This document shows positions 8,299-17,907 of a DNA stretch of 64,000 nt, piece by piece (position 1 is the first letter of the stretch; each line of letters begins with the position of its first letter). The position numbers were made by a program, and so were the translations under genes. Source of the stretch: Rhodocytophaga rosea. Lineage in GTDB: Bacteria; Bacteroidota; Bacteroidia; Cytophagales; 172606-1. The stretch covers positions 5,928,501-5,992,500 of the forward strand of contig NZ_CP048222.1 in the NCBI RefSeq assembly GCF_010119975.1. The letters run 5' to 3'. The notes under the pieces were generated by a model. The model worked only from the letters and a program-made list of their open reading frames with translations, was not told where the DNA came from and searched no databases.

Positions 8299-9285
8299 AT
8301 GAAACTGACTGTAAGTATAATTACCTATAATCAAGTTAAATTTATTGCGCAAGCAATTGATAGTGTGCTGATGCAGCAAACTGATTTTGACTTTGAAGTA
8401 CTAATTGGAGAAGATGATTCCAATGATGGTACCAGAGAAATTGTAAAACAGTATGAAGTCAAATATCCGGATAAAATAAGGGTATTTTACCATTCTTATC
8501 CACCTGATTATAAGAGGATAAATGGCCGATTAAACTTTGTAAATAATATCAAAAATGCAAGAGGAAAATATATTGCATTATTAGAGGGAGATGATTATTG
8601 GACTAGTCCACACAAACTACAGAAACAAGTAGATTTTTTAGAAGCACATCCTGATTTTGCTATTTGTTTTCATAATGCAAGGTATGATTATGAGGATGGA
8701 CGCCCATCACATCTAGCAATTACCAAAGATAGCAAGGCAGAGTTTGTGGTTAAGGATTTAATAGAAAAAAACTTTATCATGACGGCGTCATGTGTTTTTA
8801 GAAATAAATTATTCCTTGATTTTCCCGAATGGTATTATAAACTGGCATTTGGTGACTGGTCTTTGCATATACTCAATGCAAAATACGGAAAGATTGGCTA
8901 TTTAAACGAAATAATGAGTGTGTATCGCATCCATGAGGGTGGATTATGGTCAAAGAATTGGTTAAAGCAGATTTCTATTGAAAAACAAGTGAATAATTTA
9001 TATGCAAGGATTTTTTTTTACATCTGTATTAACAAATATCTTAACTATCAATATAGTAAAAGGATTGGAGAGATAGTATTAAACTTTCATAAAGAAATAG
9101 TTAATATACTTATAAGTAATAAAGTGCTAAATAACGAGCATATCAAAGAAAGTTTAAATTATTGTATTATACATAGTTCTTTTGATAAAAGTTTATCCAG
9201 AAAGATAATAGTAAAAACATTTCTTCAAGTACATTTTCCGTTCTTTTACTCAGTTTTTTTTCGCTTACGGGCAAAGTTTTCATAG
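8299..9285 (+). CDS. Glycosyltransferase family 2
   Basis: A 328-residue GT-A fold protein, starting at the ATG that gives KLTVSIITYNQ as the first strand; an in-frame ATG at 8287 is possible. The nucleotide-sugar binding motif EDDSNDGTREIV and the metal-binding LLEGDDYW (DxD equivalent) are present. FGDWSLHILNAKYG is in the place of the family acceptor/base region. It is cytoplasmic and presumably adds one sugar to the lipid-linked glycan. Base composition is noticeably AT-richer towards the 3' end, as for several genes here, which fits a horizontally acquired locus. Sugar and acceptor are unknown. Confidence 0.85.
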   Translation: MKLTVSIITYNQVKFIAQAIDSVLMQQTDFDFEVLIGEDDSNDGTREIVKQYEVKYPDKIRVFYHSYPPDYKRINGRLNFVNNIKNARGKYIALLEGDDYWTSPHKLQKQVDFLEAHPDFAICFHNARYDYEDGRPSHLAITKDSKAEFVVKDLIEKNFIMTASCVFRNKLFLDFPEWYYKLAFGDWSLHILNAKYGKIGYLNEIMSVYRIHEGGLWSKNWLKQISIEKQVNNLYARIFFYICINKYLNYQYSKRIGEIVLNFHKEIVNILISNKVLNNEHIKESLNYCIIHSSFDKSLSRKIIVKTFLQVHFPFFYSVFFRLRAKFS

Positions 9286-9299
9286 TTTTACAAGAATGT

Positions 9300-10007
9300 A
9301 TGGCCAAAGCCGCTAAAATATTTTTAAAAATCCCTCTTACTACTCAAACACTGGACGTATACTTGGTGCGAAACTCCATATTAGAGGCACTAAAAAGTAA
9401 CATGCCTTTTTTTTCCGGCACACTCCTGGATATAGGTTGTGGCCAAATGCCCTATAGGTCTCTGATTATGGACCAAGGAAAAGTAACCAAATATATAGGT
9501 CTGGATTTAGAAGCAAATAATCTTTATAACAGTTCTGTTGCCGATCTACTATGGGATGGAAATAAGATACCTTTACCTGATGCTTCTATCGATTGTGCCA
9601 TGGCTACAGAAGTATTTGAGCATTGCCCTGACTTACATATAGTCTTAGAAGAAATAAATCGGGTATTAAAGCCTGGAGGAATCCTGTTTTTTACAGTACC
9701 CTTCCTTTGGCCATTACACGATGTTCCTTATGATGAATACCGCTATACACCTTTTGCCTTAAACCGGTGTTTGCAAAATGCTAAATTCAGAAATATTCAG
9801 TTGAAGGCGTTAGGTGGATGGGATGCCAGTATTGCCCAGATGCTTGGATTATGGGCAAAGAGAAGACAAATGTCTGCTTTTAAGAGAAAAGCTGTGGGTG
9901 TAATAGCAAAGCCAATAATAAAATACCTAATCAGGAAAGATATAAAGCCGGTAGAATTTACAGAAAGCACCATGATTACCGGCATTCAGGGAGTAGCAGT
10001 TAAATGA
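9300..10007 (+). CDS. Class I SAM-dependent methyltransferase
   Basis: A 235-residue methyltransferase. Motif I is LLDIGCGQMPYRSLI, the acidic loop is YIGLDLEANN, and the post-motif segment is CAMATEVFEHCPDLHIVLEEINRVLKPGGILFFTVPFLW. The Methyltransf_11-like fold is clear. It starts 15 bp after a glycosyltransferase and overlaps the following GT4 gene by 4 bp (ATGA), so it belongs to the polysaccharide operon. A role in O-methylation or end capping of the glycan is inferred; it would suit the extra recognition domain on the exporter ATPase. Confidence 0.83.
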   Translation: MAKAAKIFLKIPLTTQTLDVYLVRNSILEALKSNMPFFSGTLLDIGCGQMPYRSLIMDQGKVTKYIGLDLEANNLYNSSVADLLWDGNKIPLPDASIDCAMATEVFEHCPDLHIVLEEINRVLKPGGILFFTVPFLWPLHDVPYDEYRYTPFALNRCLQNAKFRNIQLKALGGWDASIAQMLGLWAKRRQMSAFKRKAVGVIAKPIIKYLIRKDIKPVEFTESTMITGIQGVAVK

Positions 10008-11167
10008 AAAGAAACCTGGCTATAATTGCGCCTAATCTTGGGGCACGCTCAGAAACCTTTATTCAGCGGCATATGCAAGATCTCCTACCAGGAAAGACAG
10101 TAGTAATTGCCTCATCAAATAAAGCTCCATTATGTGGACACTGGAGTGTAAATGCCCCTGTACTCATTATCGAAGACCTTAAGAAGAATCTACATCAAAA
10201 ACCAACTATAAAAAAGCAACTTTATCATGCTTTTTTATATAAAATGGGTTTGAATAAATCTGTAAAAAGAAGTAGTGTAATTGATATTATTGAGAATTTC
10301 TTAATTACAAATAATGTAGGCGTAATTTTAAGTGAATACTTAGATTTTAGCCTGGATTATATTGGTGTAGCTCGTAAACTTAATATTCCGTTTTTTGCAC
10401 ATGCTCATGGGTATGATGTATCACTTAGGTTAAAAAGTAACGAATGGAGAATTAAATACCTGGCATTGAATGAAGTAGATGGAGTAATTCTAATGAATGA
10501 ATACAGCAAGAAAGCCTTAAAACAGATAGGTATTAAAGCAGAAAAGTTATTTACGATACCTTATGGAGTGCAACTTCCGGAATTTAGAAAAGAAACTCAA
10601 ACAGATACAATCATAAAATGCCTGGCTGTAGGTAGAATGGTTGCAAAAAAAGCGCCTATTTTATTATTAGATTCATTCAGAAGGGCACTGGAAATACATC
10701 CAAACCTTCATCTGGATTTTATTGGTACTGGCGAATTGTTGCCGGCAGTCAAACAATATATTCAAGCTTTCAGGTTACAGGAAAAAGTTTCTCTACATGG
10801 AGCATTAGATAATGAGTTGGTATTAAATTTTATGCAACAAGCGGATATATTTTTACAGCATTCTATTACCTGTCCTGATACAGGTGATGAAGAAGGGATG
10901 CCAGTTGCCATCTTAGAAGCAATGTCTTATAGTTTACCTGTTATTTCAACTTTTCATTCTGGCATTCCTGAGGCCGTCATTCATTCAAAAACCGGGTTTT
11001 TAGTGAATGAATATGATGTTGTTGCAATGGCAGAAAAAATAGCTTTGTTAGCAGAGAATCAAATTTTACGAATAAATATGGGTTTGGCTGGTAGGGAGTA
11101 TATTAAGGAATTTTTAAGTTGGGAAAAAGAAAAAACGAATTTACTTAAGTTACTTCTGGGAACTTAA
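10004..11167 (+). CDS. Glycosyltransferase family 4
   Basis: A 387-residue GT-B fold retaining glycosyltransferase. The N-terminus begins with IIAPNLGARSETFIQRHM, and the acceptor domain holds FFAHAHGYDVSL. The donor domain holds CLAVGRMVAKKAPILLLDSF and the EX7E motif in EEGMPVAILEAMSYSLPVIS. It is closely similar in layout to the GT4 at 15980, so the two look like paralogues or allelic cassettes. It overlaps the methyltransferase by 4 bp. Downstream lies about 750 bp of decayed DNA, so the transcript unit may end here. Sugar specificity is not readable. Confidence 0.87.
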   Translation: MKRNLAIIAPNLGARSETFIQRHMQDLLPGKTVVIASSNKAPLCGHWSVNAPVLIIEDLKKNLHQKPTIKKQLYHAFLYKMGLNKSVKRSSVIDIIENFLITNNVGVILSEYLDFSLDYIGVARKLNIPFFAHAHGYDVSLRLKSNEWRIKYLALNEVDGVILMNEYSKKALKQIGIKAEKLFTIPYGVQLPEFRKETQTDTIIKCLAVGRMVAKKAPILLLDSFRRALEIHPNLHLDFIGTGELLPAVKQYIQAFRLQEKVSLHGALDNELVLNFMQQADIFLQHSITCPDTGDEEGMPVAILEAMSYSLPVISTFHSGIPEAVIHSKTGFLVNEYDVVAMAEKIALLAENQILRINMGLAGREYIKEFLSWEKEKTNLLKLLLGT

Positions 11168-11189
11168 ATTTAAAAGAAATCAAAAATAA

Positions 11190-11714
11190 TAAGGATATAG
11201 TAAATAACATTTTGATGATGCTCAGTGTAATACCCTTGCTTTATGGAATGGGTCTTAGTATTAAAATACCTTTATCTAGCTAGACTTATTTCAACCAGAA
11301 GGTAATTATTTATGGTTACCTGGATTGACATTATTATAAGTAACAGGAGTTGTTACAAGCATAATCCCTTCAATCATTGAGAAGAGAGAGTGATTTTAAA
11401 GCTACCGCTATATAGAAATGAATGAAATATAATGGATTCAGATGATTAAAAATAATGTACAATACTTGAGTAGCGCTTTTGCAGTATTGCCTACATTATT
11501 ATTCAAAAATATACCAGGGTATAGGAATATATAGTGGAATATTTTGAGAATTGAAACCCGGTTGTATAGTTTTAAATCATCAATGTTGTCTGCTATACTT
11601 TACCTAATTAGAAAAGGCTATTTATTTGATTTAACTGGCTAGTAGAACCTAAGAAATCCATATGAAAACTATGGTGCAAGGTTTGAGTTTATTGCCCTAT
11701 TTTTAAATAGATAA
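11190..11714 (+). pseudogene. Ruined membrane-protein gene (several coding-like fragments in different frames)
   Basis: The 752 bp between two glycosyltransferase genes have no intact frame but hold several protein-like pieces broken by stops and shifts. They are about 11200-11280 (ILMMLSVIPLLYGMGLSIKI), 11289-11393 (YLWLPGLTLL, a stop, then VTGVVTSIIPSIIEKRE), 11448-11534 (YLSSAFAVLPTLLFKNIPGY), 11580-11642 (LSAILYLIRKGYLFDL) and 11652-11714 (NPYENYGARFEFIALFL). The hydrophobic runs look like helices of a multi-pass protein, possibly an O-antigen polymerase or ligase, but identity cannot be proved. The rest of the gap (11715-11919) shows nothing. Confidence 0.45.
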
Positions 11715-11919
11715 ACAAAGTAAAAATATTGAAAACTTCTAATCAAAGCTTTAGGTTCGCTCAGGTTTCTTGTTACTTGCTGAAATACAAGCGTTTTATT
11801 CATTCATATATCGAAGATATAAGAAAATGTCCATTAAAATACTTGATAAAGAAAAATCAAACAGAATAGAAATAATCACAGTAAAATGCCCTTTATAAGG
11901 GTCATATTCAAATAACATA

Positions 11920-13164
11920 ATGAATAAAAGTATTGCAATTATAGTAATAGCATATAATCGCCCTAACGCATTAAGAAGACTTCTCTCATCTTTAGAATCA
12001 GCATATTTTGAGGATAAAAATATTCCTTTAATTATCAGTATTGATAAAAGTGATTCTGATCAAGTAGAACAAGTGGCGAAAGAGTTTAAATGGCCTTTTG
12101 GTGATAAAAGAGTAATAGTGCATCCTGAAAATCTAGGATTAAGAAAACATGTTATAAGTTGTGGAGATCTAACCTATGAATATGATAATGTCATTATGTT
12201 AGAAGATGATTTATTTGTATCACCTTATTTTTATGATTTTACTAAGCAAGCAAATAAATTTTACAAAGATTACGAGGAAATTAGTGGTATATCTTTATAC
12301 GCTTATGATTTTAATGAGCATACAAATGCTCCTTTTACTCCAATAGAAGATGGCTATGATACTTATTTTATGCAAATACCATCCTCAATAGGGCAATTTT
12401 TTACTAGAAATCAATGGAATGGTTTCAGTAACTTCCTTAAAAAGGAAGATGCTGAAATTAATGATAATGATGAATTACCGGACTTAGTCATTCATAGATG
12501 GCCTTCTTCCTCCTGGAAAAAGTATTTCTATAAATACATGGTTGTACATAAAAAATACTTTGTTTATCCCAGAATCTCATTCACAACTAACTTTGGAGAT
12601 GTAGGAACACATTTTAGTAAAACAACAAACAACTACCAGGTTAATTTACTCATGGGAAAAAGAACTTTTAAATTCAGTCTCTTAAATGGATCTTCATCGA
12701 TTTATGATAATCATTACGAAATTATTCCAGAAATAATTAAAAAATCAAATAAGGAACTTGCAAAATTTGACTTTGTTTGTGATTTATATGGACTAAGAAA
12801 CAAAAATAAAGTACGTTCAGAGTTTATGATTTCTGCAAAAGAATGCTATAAACCAATTATGGGTTTTGCATTGGAAATGAGCCCGCAAGAATTAAATATA
12901 TGCTTTAATATTCCGGGAAATTATTTTCATTTAGGCAAAGTTAATGACTTTAGCCATTTTGACCAATTAAAGAGACATAAACAACTTGCTTTTGATCTTA
13001 AAATGGATTATGATGATATCTATAAAAATAAAATTAACTTAATAAGAAAAGAAGCATATAATGAAGGCAGAGTTAAAGTAATGCATTCAACTTCCTTTAA
13101 ACTAGGAAAATTTTTACTTTATCCATTTCATTTCCTCAAAAGAAATATTTCCCTGATTTTGTAA
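11920..13164 (+). CDS. Glycosyltransferase, GT2-like (GT-A fold)
   Basis: A 414-residue protein with IAIIVIAYNRPNALRRLLSS at the N-terminus and NVIMLEDDLFVSPYFYDF around residue 90, which gives the metal-binding acidic cluster of GT-A enzymes. The C-terminal third has no family feature I recognise. The gene is clearly AT-richer than the window average and is surrounded by gene-free or decayed DNA (750 bp before, about 140 bp after), which suggests a separately acquired block. Family membership is good; sugar specificity is unknown. Confidence 0.78.
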   Translation: MNKSIAIIVIAYNRPNALRRLLSSLESAYFEDKNIPLIISIDKSDSDQVEQVAKEFKWPFGDKRVIVHPENLGLRKHVISCGDLTYEYDNVIMLEDDLFVSPYFYDFTKQANKFYKDYEEISGISLYAYDFNEHTNAPFTPIEDGYDTYFMQIPSSIGQFFTRNQWNGFSNFLKKEDAEINDNDELPDLVIHRWPSSSWKKYFYKYMVVHKKYFVYPRISFTTNFGDVGTHFSKTTNNYQVNLLMGKRTFKFSLLNGSSSIYDNHYEIIPEIIKKSNKELAKFDFVCDLYGLRNKNKVRSEFMISAKECYKPIMGFALEMSPQELNICFNIPGNYFHLGKVNDFSHFDQLKRHKQLAFDLKMDYDDIYKNKINLIRKEAYNEGRVKVMHSTSFKLGKFLLYPFHFLKRNISLIL

Positions 13165-13308
13165 TTTATATAAGTGTTTATTTATTTCTTAATAATAGAT
13201 ATCTGCTGCCTTTGATTGGCTACCTAAAAGTAACCCGTACCTTTACTAGAAAAAACACTATTAATTTAACTCACATGTAGTTGTTTGAACATAGAAAATA
13301 CTAAATTC

Positions 13309-14055
13309 ATGATAAAGCGGCGAGTAAATAAAATATTAAAGCAATTTGGCTTGCAGATCAGCAGGATACCCCAAAAGCAGGTTAACTCTCATGCAAATCC
13401 CATTGATAGTATGTATGCCGGAATGACTCGGGGAAAACAAACTAGCATTCAACCAGCTACCATTATAGATGTAGGCGCTGCAAGCGGAGACTGGACAAAA
13501 AAAGCACTTACACTCTGGCCTGAAGCGGAATATGTACTATTTGAACCGTTACTGGAAAGGGAGCAGGTTTTGGCAGCTTTTGCTGCTGTCAACCGTAACA
13601 TTCATATAGTGAAAGCAGCCGCAGGAGATAAACCAGGTGAAATTCCGTTTTCCGTAACAGATGATCTGGATGGAAGCGGCATTGCTGATCCTGCTACTCA
13701 AAAAAATTACAGGAGCATACCAGTTACTACTATTGATGGAGAAATAGAAAGATTAAAGTTAAAAGGACCTTATTTGCTAAAACTCGATACCCATGGCTAT
13801 GAAGTTCCTATACTCATTGGAGCAGACAATACACTCAAGCAAGCACAGTTAGTAATTATAGAATGTTATGGTTTTCAGATTGCGTCGGGTTCTCTCTTGT
13901 TTTGGGAAATGTGCAGGCTAATGCAGGAGAAAGGATTCCGTTTATATGATATAGTAGACATTATGCGCCGTAAAAAAGACCAGGCTTTCTGGCAATGTGA
14001 TGCTTTTTTTATTCCTAGTACTTCAACTATTTTTGATTCTAATACTTACCGTTGA
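13309..14055 (+). CDS. FkbM family methyltransferase
   Basis: From the ATG at 13309 the protein has 248 residues; an upstream TTG at 13285 would add eight. It has the FkbM signatures TIIDVGAASGDWTKKALTLW (SAM-binding motif I) and YVLFEPLLERE, then VTTIDGEIERL and LLKLDTHGYEVPILIGA. FkbM-type enzymes O-methylate hydroxyls on polyketides and, in many surface-glycan loci, on sugars. The following glycosyltransferase starts 6 bp after the stop. A sugar O-methyltransferase role is inferred from context. Confidence 0.85.
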   Translation: MIKRRVNKILKQFGLQISRIPQKQVNSHANPIDSMYAGMTRGKQTSIQPATIIDVGAASGDWTKKALTLWPEAEYVLFEPLLEREQVLAAFAAVNRNIHIVKAAAGDKPGEIPFSVTDDLDGSGIADPATQKNYRSIPVTTIDGEIERLKLKGPYLLKLDTHGYEVPILIGADNTLKQAQLVIIECYGFQIASGSLLFWEMCRLMQEKGFRLYDIVDIMRRKKDQAFWQCDAFFIPSTSTIFDSNTYR

Positions 14056-14061
14056 TTTTCC

Positions 14062-14934
14062 TTGGCTTTCCCTAAAATCTCAATCATAACTCCGTCTTTC
14101 AATCAAGCCCACTATCTTGAATTTACAATTAAATCTATTCTGGATCAGAACTATCCCAATCTGGAATATATTATTATAGATGGCGGTAGTACAGATGGAT
14201 CAGTGGATATTATAAAAAAGTATGAAAAACACCTGGCCTATTGGATTTCTGAACCTGATCAAGGCTTGTATTTTGCACTTCACAAGGGGCTTTCAAAAAG
14301 TACGGGAGAGATAATGGGATGGCTCAATTCAGATGATATGCTCCATAAATTGTCGCTATTTACGCTTGCTGATATATTTTCTAATATAGCACAAGTTAAC
14401 TGGGTGCAAGGTTTACCTACTATATTTGATGAGATGGGCAGAACTACGTATACTACTCAGCCGCCATTGAAGTCAAAGTACAATTATTATTTAAAAGATT
14501 ACCGGAAAACCCCGTTTGCGTTTATTCAGCAGGAATCTACGTATTGGCGTCGCAGTTTATGGGAAGCTGCCGGAGGATACATTTCGCAGGAATACCGGCT
14601 GGCAGGTGACTTTGAATTATGGATGCGCTTTTTCCAGAAAGATACCTTGTATTTTACCCAAGCCTTAATCGGGGGATTCCGGGTGCGGAAGGAGAATCAA
14701 TTATCCCGAAATAATTTTAGCGAATATTTATCTGAGGTAGGTACTATCATTAATAAAATTGAACTGAGCGAGGAGGATAAAAAAGTGCTTCGGTCTATAA
14801 AACTTTATAGAAAATGTACCCACTACATTCCTTTGTTAAAGTTAAATACGTATCTGCATGATTCCTATCAAGCCTTATTTGAAGTACCACCTTTAATCCG
14901 GTTTGATACAGACAAGCAGCAGTTCATTATTTAA
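14062..14934 (+). CDS. Glycosyltransferase family 2
   Basis: A 290-residue GT2 enzyme. The first strand is KISIITPSFNQ, followed by YIIIDGGSTDGSVDII and the metal-binding GWLNSDDML. AGDFELWMRFF marks the acceptor-side catalytic region. No ATG is available close to the preceding stop at 14055, so TTG at 14062 is the best start. The DGGSTDGS subtype is shared with the next gene, and both resemble enzymes adding sugars early in exopolysaccharide repeat units. Donor and acceptor are unknown. Confidence 0.85.
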   Translation: MAFPKISIITPSFNQAHYLEFTIKSILDQNYPNLEYIIIDGGSTDGSVDIIKKYEKHLAYWISEPDQGLYFALHKGLSKSTGEIMGWLNSDDMLHKLSLFTLADIFSNIAQVNWVQGLPTIFDEMGRTTYTTQPPLKSKYNYYLKDYRKTPFAFIQQESTYWRRSLWEAAGGYISQEYRLAGDFELWMRFFQKDTLYFTQALIGGFRVRKENQLSRNNFSEYLSEVGTIINKIELSEEDKKVLRSIKLYRKCTHYIPLLKLNTYLHDSYQALFEVPPLIRFDTDKQQFII

Positions 14935-14984
14935 GTTTGCAATTCTCACAAGGAACAGGCTTTCATTCAAGTAGATAAGTTCAG

Positions 14985-15842
14985 ATGAAACAGCAGAAAG
15001 TTGATTTATCAATTATTACCCCTGTATTTAATGCCCAGAATTTTATCGGCCTTTGTATCGAAAATGTACTGGCACAAGGCTGTAAAGAAGTAGAGCATAT
15101 TATTGTAGATGGAGGTTCTACAGATGGAACGGTAGAAATTATTGGTAAGTATGCAACTCTATATCCACATATCCGATGGATTTCAGAGAAAGACCAGGGT
15201 CAGTCTGATGCCATGAACAAGGGAATTAGCATAGCTAAAGGGCAATATATAAGCTTTTTAAATGCCGATGATTTTTATGACCCCGGTGTTTTGAATAGAA
15301 TTATCCAACTGATACAAACACAGGTTTTTCCTGTTCCCTCCATTCTGATAGGAAAATTAAATGTACTTAATGAGTCAGATCAGGTAATAGAAGTACAATT
15401 TACAGAAAAAATTTGCCGGAAAAATGTATTGAAATTCTGGAAAAGAAATATTTATCCTGGTAATCCCACCTGCTATTTCTACCATAAAAAGCTACATGAG
15501 AGTATTGGTATGTATGAATTGGATGACCATTATCTGATGGATTTTCATTTTTTTATTAAAGCCAGCCGTATAGCTCATTTTTTTTATTTTGACGAAGTCT
15601 GGGGGAATTTTAGATTTATACCCGGCACAAAAACGTTTGAAAATAGTAGAAGGGGAGATAGCATGCGTATGAAAGAAGAATTATTTCACTTATATAAAAA
15701 GCGATTACCTTTTTCTATGTATATAGAAATAGTGTATGAATATATTATTTTCAAGATAAAATCTAATAAAAGTAAAATTTTGCGTCGGCGACTATACCAT
15801 ATAGGGAAAAGGCTATTCCTATATAGCCGGAAAAATACATAA
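14985..15842 (+). CDS. Glycosyltransferase family 2
   Basis: A 285-residue GT2 enzyme with LSIITPVFNAQNF, HIIVDGGSTDGTVEII and the metal-binding SFLNADDFYDP. MDFHFFIKASRIA is in the catalytic-base region. It is the same subtype as the preceding gene (DGGSTDG) and lies 50 bp after it. The C-terminus is short and basic, which could help it sit on the membrane. The stop is followed by a 120-bp spacer that holds a coding-like remnant at 15845-15943. Sugar specificity cannot be told. Confidence 0.85.
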   Translation: MKQQKVDLSIITPVFNAQNFIGLCIENVLAQGCKEVEHIIVDGGSTDGTVEIIGKYATLYPHIRWISEKDQGQSDAMNKGISIAKGQYISFLNADDFYDPGVLNRIIQLIQTQVFPVPSILIGKLNVLNESDQVIEVQFTEKICRKNVLKFWKRNIYPGNPTCYFYHKKLHESIGMYELDDHYLMDFHFFIKASRIAHFFYFDEVWGNFRFIPGTKTFENSRRGDSMRMKEELFHLYKKRLPFSMYIEIVYEYIIFKIKSNKSKILRRRLYHIGKRLFLYSRKNT

Positions 15843-15979
15843 AGCACAGCTTCGACAAATGGTTGTTTGAACTTCTTAAAGAGAACAATCTCACTTATGC
15901 CTTTAATAATTGGTTAGCTTTAGTAAAAGCCGTAAGATTGTAATTATATAGAGGTAACTCTGTGAAGAATGCTGCAAAA

Positions 15980-17098
15980 ATGATACGTTTAGCCATTATA
16001 GCACCCGAGAAAAATCCGTATTCTACCACTTTTATTCAGGCTCATAAAGAATTGCTGGAGGCTAAAATCAGCTATTTATATGGTGTGTTTTTTCCTGCTC
16101 ATACACAAGACGATGTGCCACTTATTTCTACTTCTATAGTAACTACTGCAAAAAAGATAGTTTATTCCCGTATTCTTGGTAAAGAACCTGGATATTTGAG
16201 AAAGCGTGCTTTATATAATTATTTGAAAACACACCATATCGAAGCAGTATTAGCTGAGTTTGGCCCTACAGGTGCAGAAGTGTTTCCAGTATGCCAGTTA
16301 GCAGGAATTCCATTGATTGTGCATTTTCATGGCTTCGATGCCTGGGTAGATAGTATTTTAGAAAAATATAAAAGCCGTTACCGCCAAATGTTTGAATATG
16401 CGTCTTATATTATTGTGGTATCCAGGGATATGGAACAGCAACTGCTAAAATTAGGCGCTCCACGGGCCAAAGTCATTTACAATTGTTATGGCCCAAGAGA
16501 TATTTTTTTTTATCTTAATTCAAACTTTGAAAAGATTAATTATTTAGCTGTTGGTAGATTTGTTGAAAAAAAAGCCCCTTACCTAACTGTAATGGCATTT
16601 GCAGAAGTTCTTAAACAAATACCAGAAGCCAGGTTAACGATGATAGGTGACGGTGAATTGTTGCCTATTTGTAAAAATATAACCACCGGCTTAGGGATCA
16701 GTCATGCTATTGAGTTTACTGGTGCACTTTCTCATGAAGAAACCTGTAAACTGTTTGAAAAATCATTCTGTTTTATACAGCATTCGATTGTGGCCGAAAA
16801 TGGAGATTCGGAAGGGACACCAGTAGCTATTCTGGAGGCTTCAGCAGCTGGTTTGCCTGTTGTAGCTACCTGCCATGCGGGTATCAAAGAAGCAATTGTT
16901 CATGGCAAAACAGGTTTTCTGGTAGAAGAAAAAGATATAAAAGGAATGGCCCATTGCATGATTAGATTAGCAAAAGATCGTCCGCTGGCTAAACAGACAG
17001 GTGAGCAGGGAAGACGCTTTGTCAGCGAAAGCTTCTCTATGCAACAACATATTTCAAAATTGAATGAATTGCTAAAACAGCTTGTTATAAAAAAATGA
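15980..17098 (+). CDS. Glycosyltransferase family 4
   Basis: A 372-residue GT-B enzyme from the ATG at 15980; a GTG at 15962 would add six residues. It starts with IRLAIIAPEKNPYSTTFIQA, has PLIVHFHGFDAWVD in the acceptor domain, and YLAVGRFVEKKAPYLTVMAF and the EX7E motif SEGTPVAILEASAAGLPVVA in the donor domain. The layout mirrors the GT4 at 10004, including the TFIQ and QHSI segments, so they probably arose by duplication. The stop is one base before the next gene's start. Confidence 0.87.
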   Translation: MIRLAIIAPEKNPYSTTFIQAHKELLEAKISYLYGVFFPAHTQDDVPLISTSIVTTAKKIVYSRILGKEPGYLRKRALYNYLKTHHIEAVLAEFGPTGAEVFPVCQLAGIPLIVHFHGFDAWVDSILEKYKSRYRQMFEYASYIIVVSRDMEQQLLKLGAPRAKVIYNCYGPRDIFFYLNSNFEKINYLAVGRFVEKKAPYLTVMAFAEVLKQIPEARLTMIGDGELLPICKNITTGLGISHAIEFTGALSHEETCKLFEKSFCFIQHSIVAENGDSEGTPVAILEASAAGLPVVATCHAGIKEAIVHGKTGFLVEEKDIKGMAHCMIRLAKDRPLAKQTGEQGRRFVSESFSMQQHISKLNELLKQLVIKK

Positions 17099-17099
17099 T

Positions 17100-17876
17100 A
17101 TGGGTATTCTGATGCAGAAGATAATACAACGATTACTTCCAAAAAGTATAAAAAAAGAACTGATTACTTATGGAAAAGAAAAAGCATTTGCAGGAAACAA
17201 TGTGAGCTGTCCTTGCTGTAATAAAAATTATATTACTTTCTTACCTGCTGGCGTTAAAAAAAGGCCAAATGCTATTTGTCCTGGCTGCCATTCTTTTGAA
17301 AGACACCGTTTATTATGGATGTACCTGACAAATAAAACAAATTTATTTAAAGACAAAATTAAGGTATTGCATGTAGCTCCTGAGCCTTTGTTTTTTAAAA
17401 AATTTAAATCATATTCTAATATTGACTATGTTCCTTGCGCTAAATTTGGAGAAGGTTACGAGGATGCATATCCTACAGGGACAATAGATATAGATATTAC
17501 GGATATCAAACTTGAAGACAATACCTTTGATGTGATTTTATGCAGCCATGTACTTGAGCATATACCTGATGATATTAAAGCCATGAGTGAGCTAAGAAGA
17601 GTACTCAAAGAATCGGGATGGGCCATTTTACAGGTACCTTTAGATACTTCCAGAGAGCATACCTATGAAGATTTTTCCATAATAAGTCCTGAGGATAGAG
17701 AAAAAGCATTTGGCCAGCGGGATCATGTACGCTTGTATGGAAAAGATTATGCTGAACGTTTAGAAAAAGCAGGCTTTAAGGTAAAAAAAGACAAGTATGT
17801 AGATACATTTACTGAAAATGAAATTTTTAAGTATGGATTTATAAAAGAGGACATTTACTTCTGTACAAAGAAGTAA
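17100..17876 (+). CDS. SAM-dependent methyltransferase with CxxC pairs, paralogue of the gene at 3645
   Basis: A 258-residue methyltransferase of the same design as the product of 3645-4466. An N-terminal basic helix (IIQRLLPKSIKKEL) is followed by CPCC and CPGC pairs, likely one zinc site. The core then has VLHVAPEPLFFKKFKSY, VILCSHVLEHIPDDIKAMSE and LRRVLKESGWAILQVPL. The shared RDHVRLYGKDYAERLEKAGF segment matches DDHVRLYNKKGFMDRVKQAGF-like sequence in the other copy. It probably methylates or otherwise modifies a sugar in the same glycan. Zinc binding and substrate are inferred. Confidence 0.8.
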   Translation: MGILMQKIIQRLLPKSIKKELITYGKEKAFAGNNVSCPCCNKNYITFLPAGVKKRPNAICPGCHSFERHRLLWMYLTNKTNLFKDKIKVLHVAPEPLFFKKFKSYSNIDYVPCAKFGEGYEDAYPTGTIDIDITDIKLEDNTFDVILCSHVLEHIPDDIKAMSELRRVLKESGWAILQVPLDTSREHTYEDFSIISPEDREKAFGQRDHVRLYGKDYAERLEKAGFKVKKDKYVDTFTENEIFKYGFIKEDIYFCTKK

Positions 17877-17907
17877 ATAGCAGCGTTTATTAAGCAGAAT
17901 TCGAAAA

